Positions 62,992 through 64,000 of a stretch of 64,000 nucleotides of DNA are shown here, piece after piece. Below the pieces are notes generated by a model, which saw nothing but the letters and a program-made list of their open reading frames with translations, made no database searches and was not told the DNA's origin. The position numbers and the translations under genes were made by a program. Each line of letters begins with the position of its first letter. The stretch's first letter is position 1. Source of the DNA: Salinimicrobium sp049680855 (GTDB lineage: Bacteria > Bacteroidota > Bacteroidia > Flavobacteriales > Flavobacteriaceae); assembly GCF_049680855.1 (NCBI RefSeq), contig NZ_JBMPGS010000002.1:930001-994000 (forward strand), given 5' to 3'.

Positions 62992-64000
62992 CTAAACCTC
63001 ATTTTTCCGTCGTTCCAGTTCCTTCAGGATATTTTCAAGCGCCCTGAAATTGTGATAAGCAGCTTTCCAGATATGCCCCTTTAAGTTATTTTTTGCTTCA
63101 GGAGTTTCATCCAGCGCCCATTCGTACCAGCCGCCGTTCTCACTGTCTATAAGGTATGTTTGCGTGTAATCCCAAAGTCGGTCAAAATAATAGCGATAAT
63201 TCATTTCATCTTCAGGAAAGTACCGGTCCATAATTAGGAGTGTGTTAAGCCCTTCGGCCTGCGCCCACCAGTTCTTCTTGCTGTTCAGAATATCAATTTC
63301 CTTGTTCCCGGGAAAATAATATCCGCCGTCATAAAAGCCACCGGTTTCTTCATCCCATCCGTTTTGAAGCGAGTGGTCCACCATTTTCTTTCCAATTTCA
63401 AGTGTGGTACTGTCATTTTCCAGCTCCAGCGCATGAGAAGCTTCCAGCACGAGATATGCCGTCTCCACATCATGACCAAAGGAAACATGGTCCAGGTAAT
63501 AATGCTTTTCCACCTCTTCGCGTGACTTGTTTTTAAAGCTCACAGGCGTCCAGTCGGGTTTAAAAAAGAGGTTCATATAGCCTTTTTCGGTAGTGATAGT
63601 ATCTCGCACCAGCATCAGCATTTCCTCCAGTCGCTCGCGTAACAAATCATTTGGCCATACTTGATACAGCGTGGTAAAAGCCTCCAGAAGATGGATAGAG
63701 CTGTTTTGGTCTTTATAACCAACATCAGATGTTGACGGCCACTCTTTCGTTCTTTCTAAAACATTTCCTTGTACATCCATAATGTTGAAATAGCCTCTGT
63801 ATTCAGGGTCGTGAGCATGCTCTTCTAGCCAGCGAAAAGTTTTTTGCGCAAGTTCCAGTGCCTCCTCATCTCCCGAAGCCCCGTAATATTCGGCCAAACC
63901 ATAAATAGCAAAGGCATTGCCATAAGCCGTTTTTTCACCGCCTTTCTGCAGGATTGGTTCTCCCTGTTTGGTAACAAGATTATAAAATCCGCCGTTGGTT
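62992..64000 (-). CDS. Second AGE-family epimerase (5' end outside window)
   Basis: The frame runs open through the right edge, so the start lies outside; about 335 residues are visible, with YGNAFAIYGLAEYYGASG near the edge. AGE-family marks are SIHLLEAFTTLYQVW, FGHDVETAYLVLEAS, KNWWAQAEGLNTLL and IWKAAYHNFRA. Compared with the operon epimerase, the His before WWxQ is Asn here and CPYHN is AAYHN. It may act on a different disaccharide or monosaccharide. Whether it has a signal peptide cannot be seen. It converges with the GH27 gene. Confidence 0.85.
   Translation of the reverse strand, partial: TNGGFYNLVTKQGEPILQKGGEKTAYGNAFAIYGLAEYYGASGDEEALELAQKTFRWLEEHAHDPEYRGYFNIMDVQGNVLERTKEWPSTSDVGYKDQNSSIHLLEAFTTLYQVWPNDLLRERLEEMLMLVRDTITTEKGYMNLFFKPDWTPVSFKNKSREEVEKHYYLDHVSFGHDVETAYLVLEASHALELENDSTTLEIGKKMVDHSLQNGWDEETGGFYDGGYYFPGNKEIDILNSKKNWWAQAEGLNTLLIMDRYFPEDEMNYRYYFDRLWDYTQTYLIDSENGGWYEWALDETPEAKNNLKGHIWKAAYHNFRALENILKELERRKNEV

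Noticed and set aside
1..64000. CRISPR array, tRNA or rRNA genes, insertion sequence, prophage or attachment sites
   Set aside because: I saw no regularly spaced repeats, cloverleaf sequences, rRNA segments, transposase or integrase genes.

Overview
The window looks like a chromosomal segment of a marine or plant-polysaccharide-degrading member of the Flavobacteriaceae (Bacteroidota), of the Gramella/Christiangramia, Salegentibacter or Zunongwangia type; the genus is an inference. The support is a low G+C content, a SusC/SusD pair, many lipoproteins with acidic residues after the lipid cysteine, and TAnnTTTG-type -7 promoter boxes, in one case with a matching TTTG -33 box 19 nt away. Typical flavobacterial families are present: DUF4153, DUF4199, DUF4136, a GlmU-like protein, a sigma factor followed by a Spy-like sensor, and endonuclease I. 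I saw no tRNA, rRNA, CRISPR array, phage gene or transposase.

Layout. Positions 1-2900 hold small membrane proteins and lipoproteins, including one secreted-protein gene whose signal peptide is split by an apparent one-base frameshift in a T run. Positions 2955-8000 hold a C11-type peptidase lipoprotein, then a compact module: a MpaB/DUF2236 oxygenase, a four-helix membrane protein with a winged-helix regulator, and a DUF4153 protein. Three promoters in this module carry the same AAAGTACTTT palindrome at the same distance from the -7 box. Positions 8160-27900 are mostly housekeeping: carB, rpmH (too short for most ORF calls), mtaB, rpmE2, a GlmU-like protein, a lytic transglycosylase, a glycosyltransferase, a phosphohexomutase, an ABC exporter, an ECF sigma cassette and an RsmB-like methyltransferase. 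Positions 28000-39300 hold a secreted nuclease, purL, a DUF4136 lipoprotein, an aminotransferase and an acyl-CoA synthetase.

Positions 39359-64000 form a large polysaccharide utilisation locus for acetylated galacto(gluco)mannan. The predicted pathway starts with a surface GH26 mannanase, a GH5 glycanase and SusCD with two glycan-binding lipoproteins, which capture and import oligosaccharides. Acetyl groups are removed by a CE2-like and a SASA-type esterase, galactose by a GH27 alpha-galactosidase, and chains are trimmed by a second GH26 enzyme predicted to be periplasmic. A sodium:solute symporter would take up mannobiose. An AGE-family 2-epimerase and GH130 mannosylglucose phosphorylase would convert it to glucose plus mannose-1-phosphate, and ManA links mannose-6-phosphate to fructose-6-phosphate. 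An AraC-type regulator sits between the divergent halves. A second AGE-family epimerase runs off the right edge.

The most unusual signals are the three-promoter AAAGTACTTT control module, a dispersed CAAAAATG-N-CATTTTTG palindrome, a 144-bp nested hairpin between convergent genes, an inverted repeat at the mannan operon promoter, and a surface lipoprotein with three FAS1 domains plus two copies of a beta-sandwich module.
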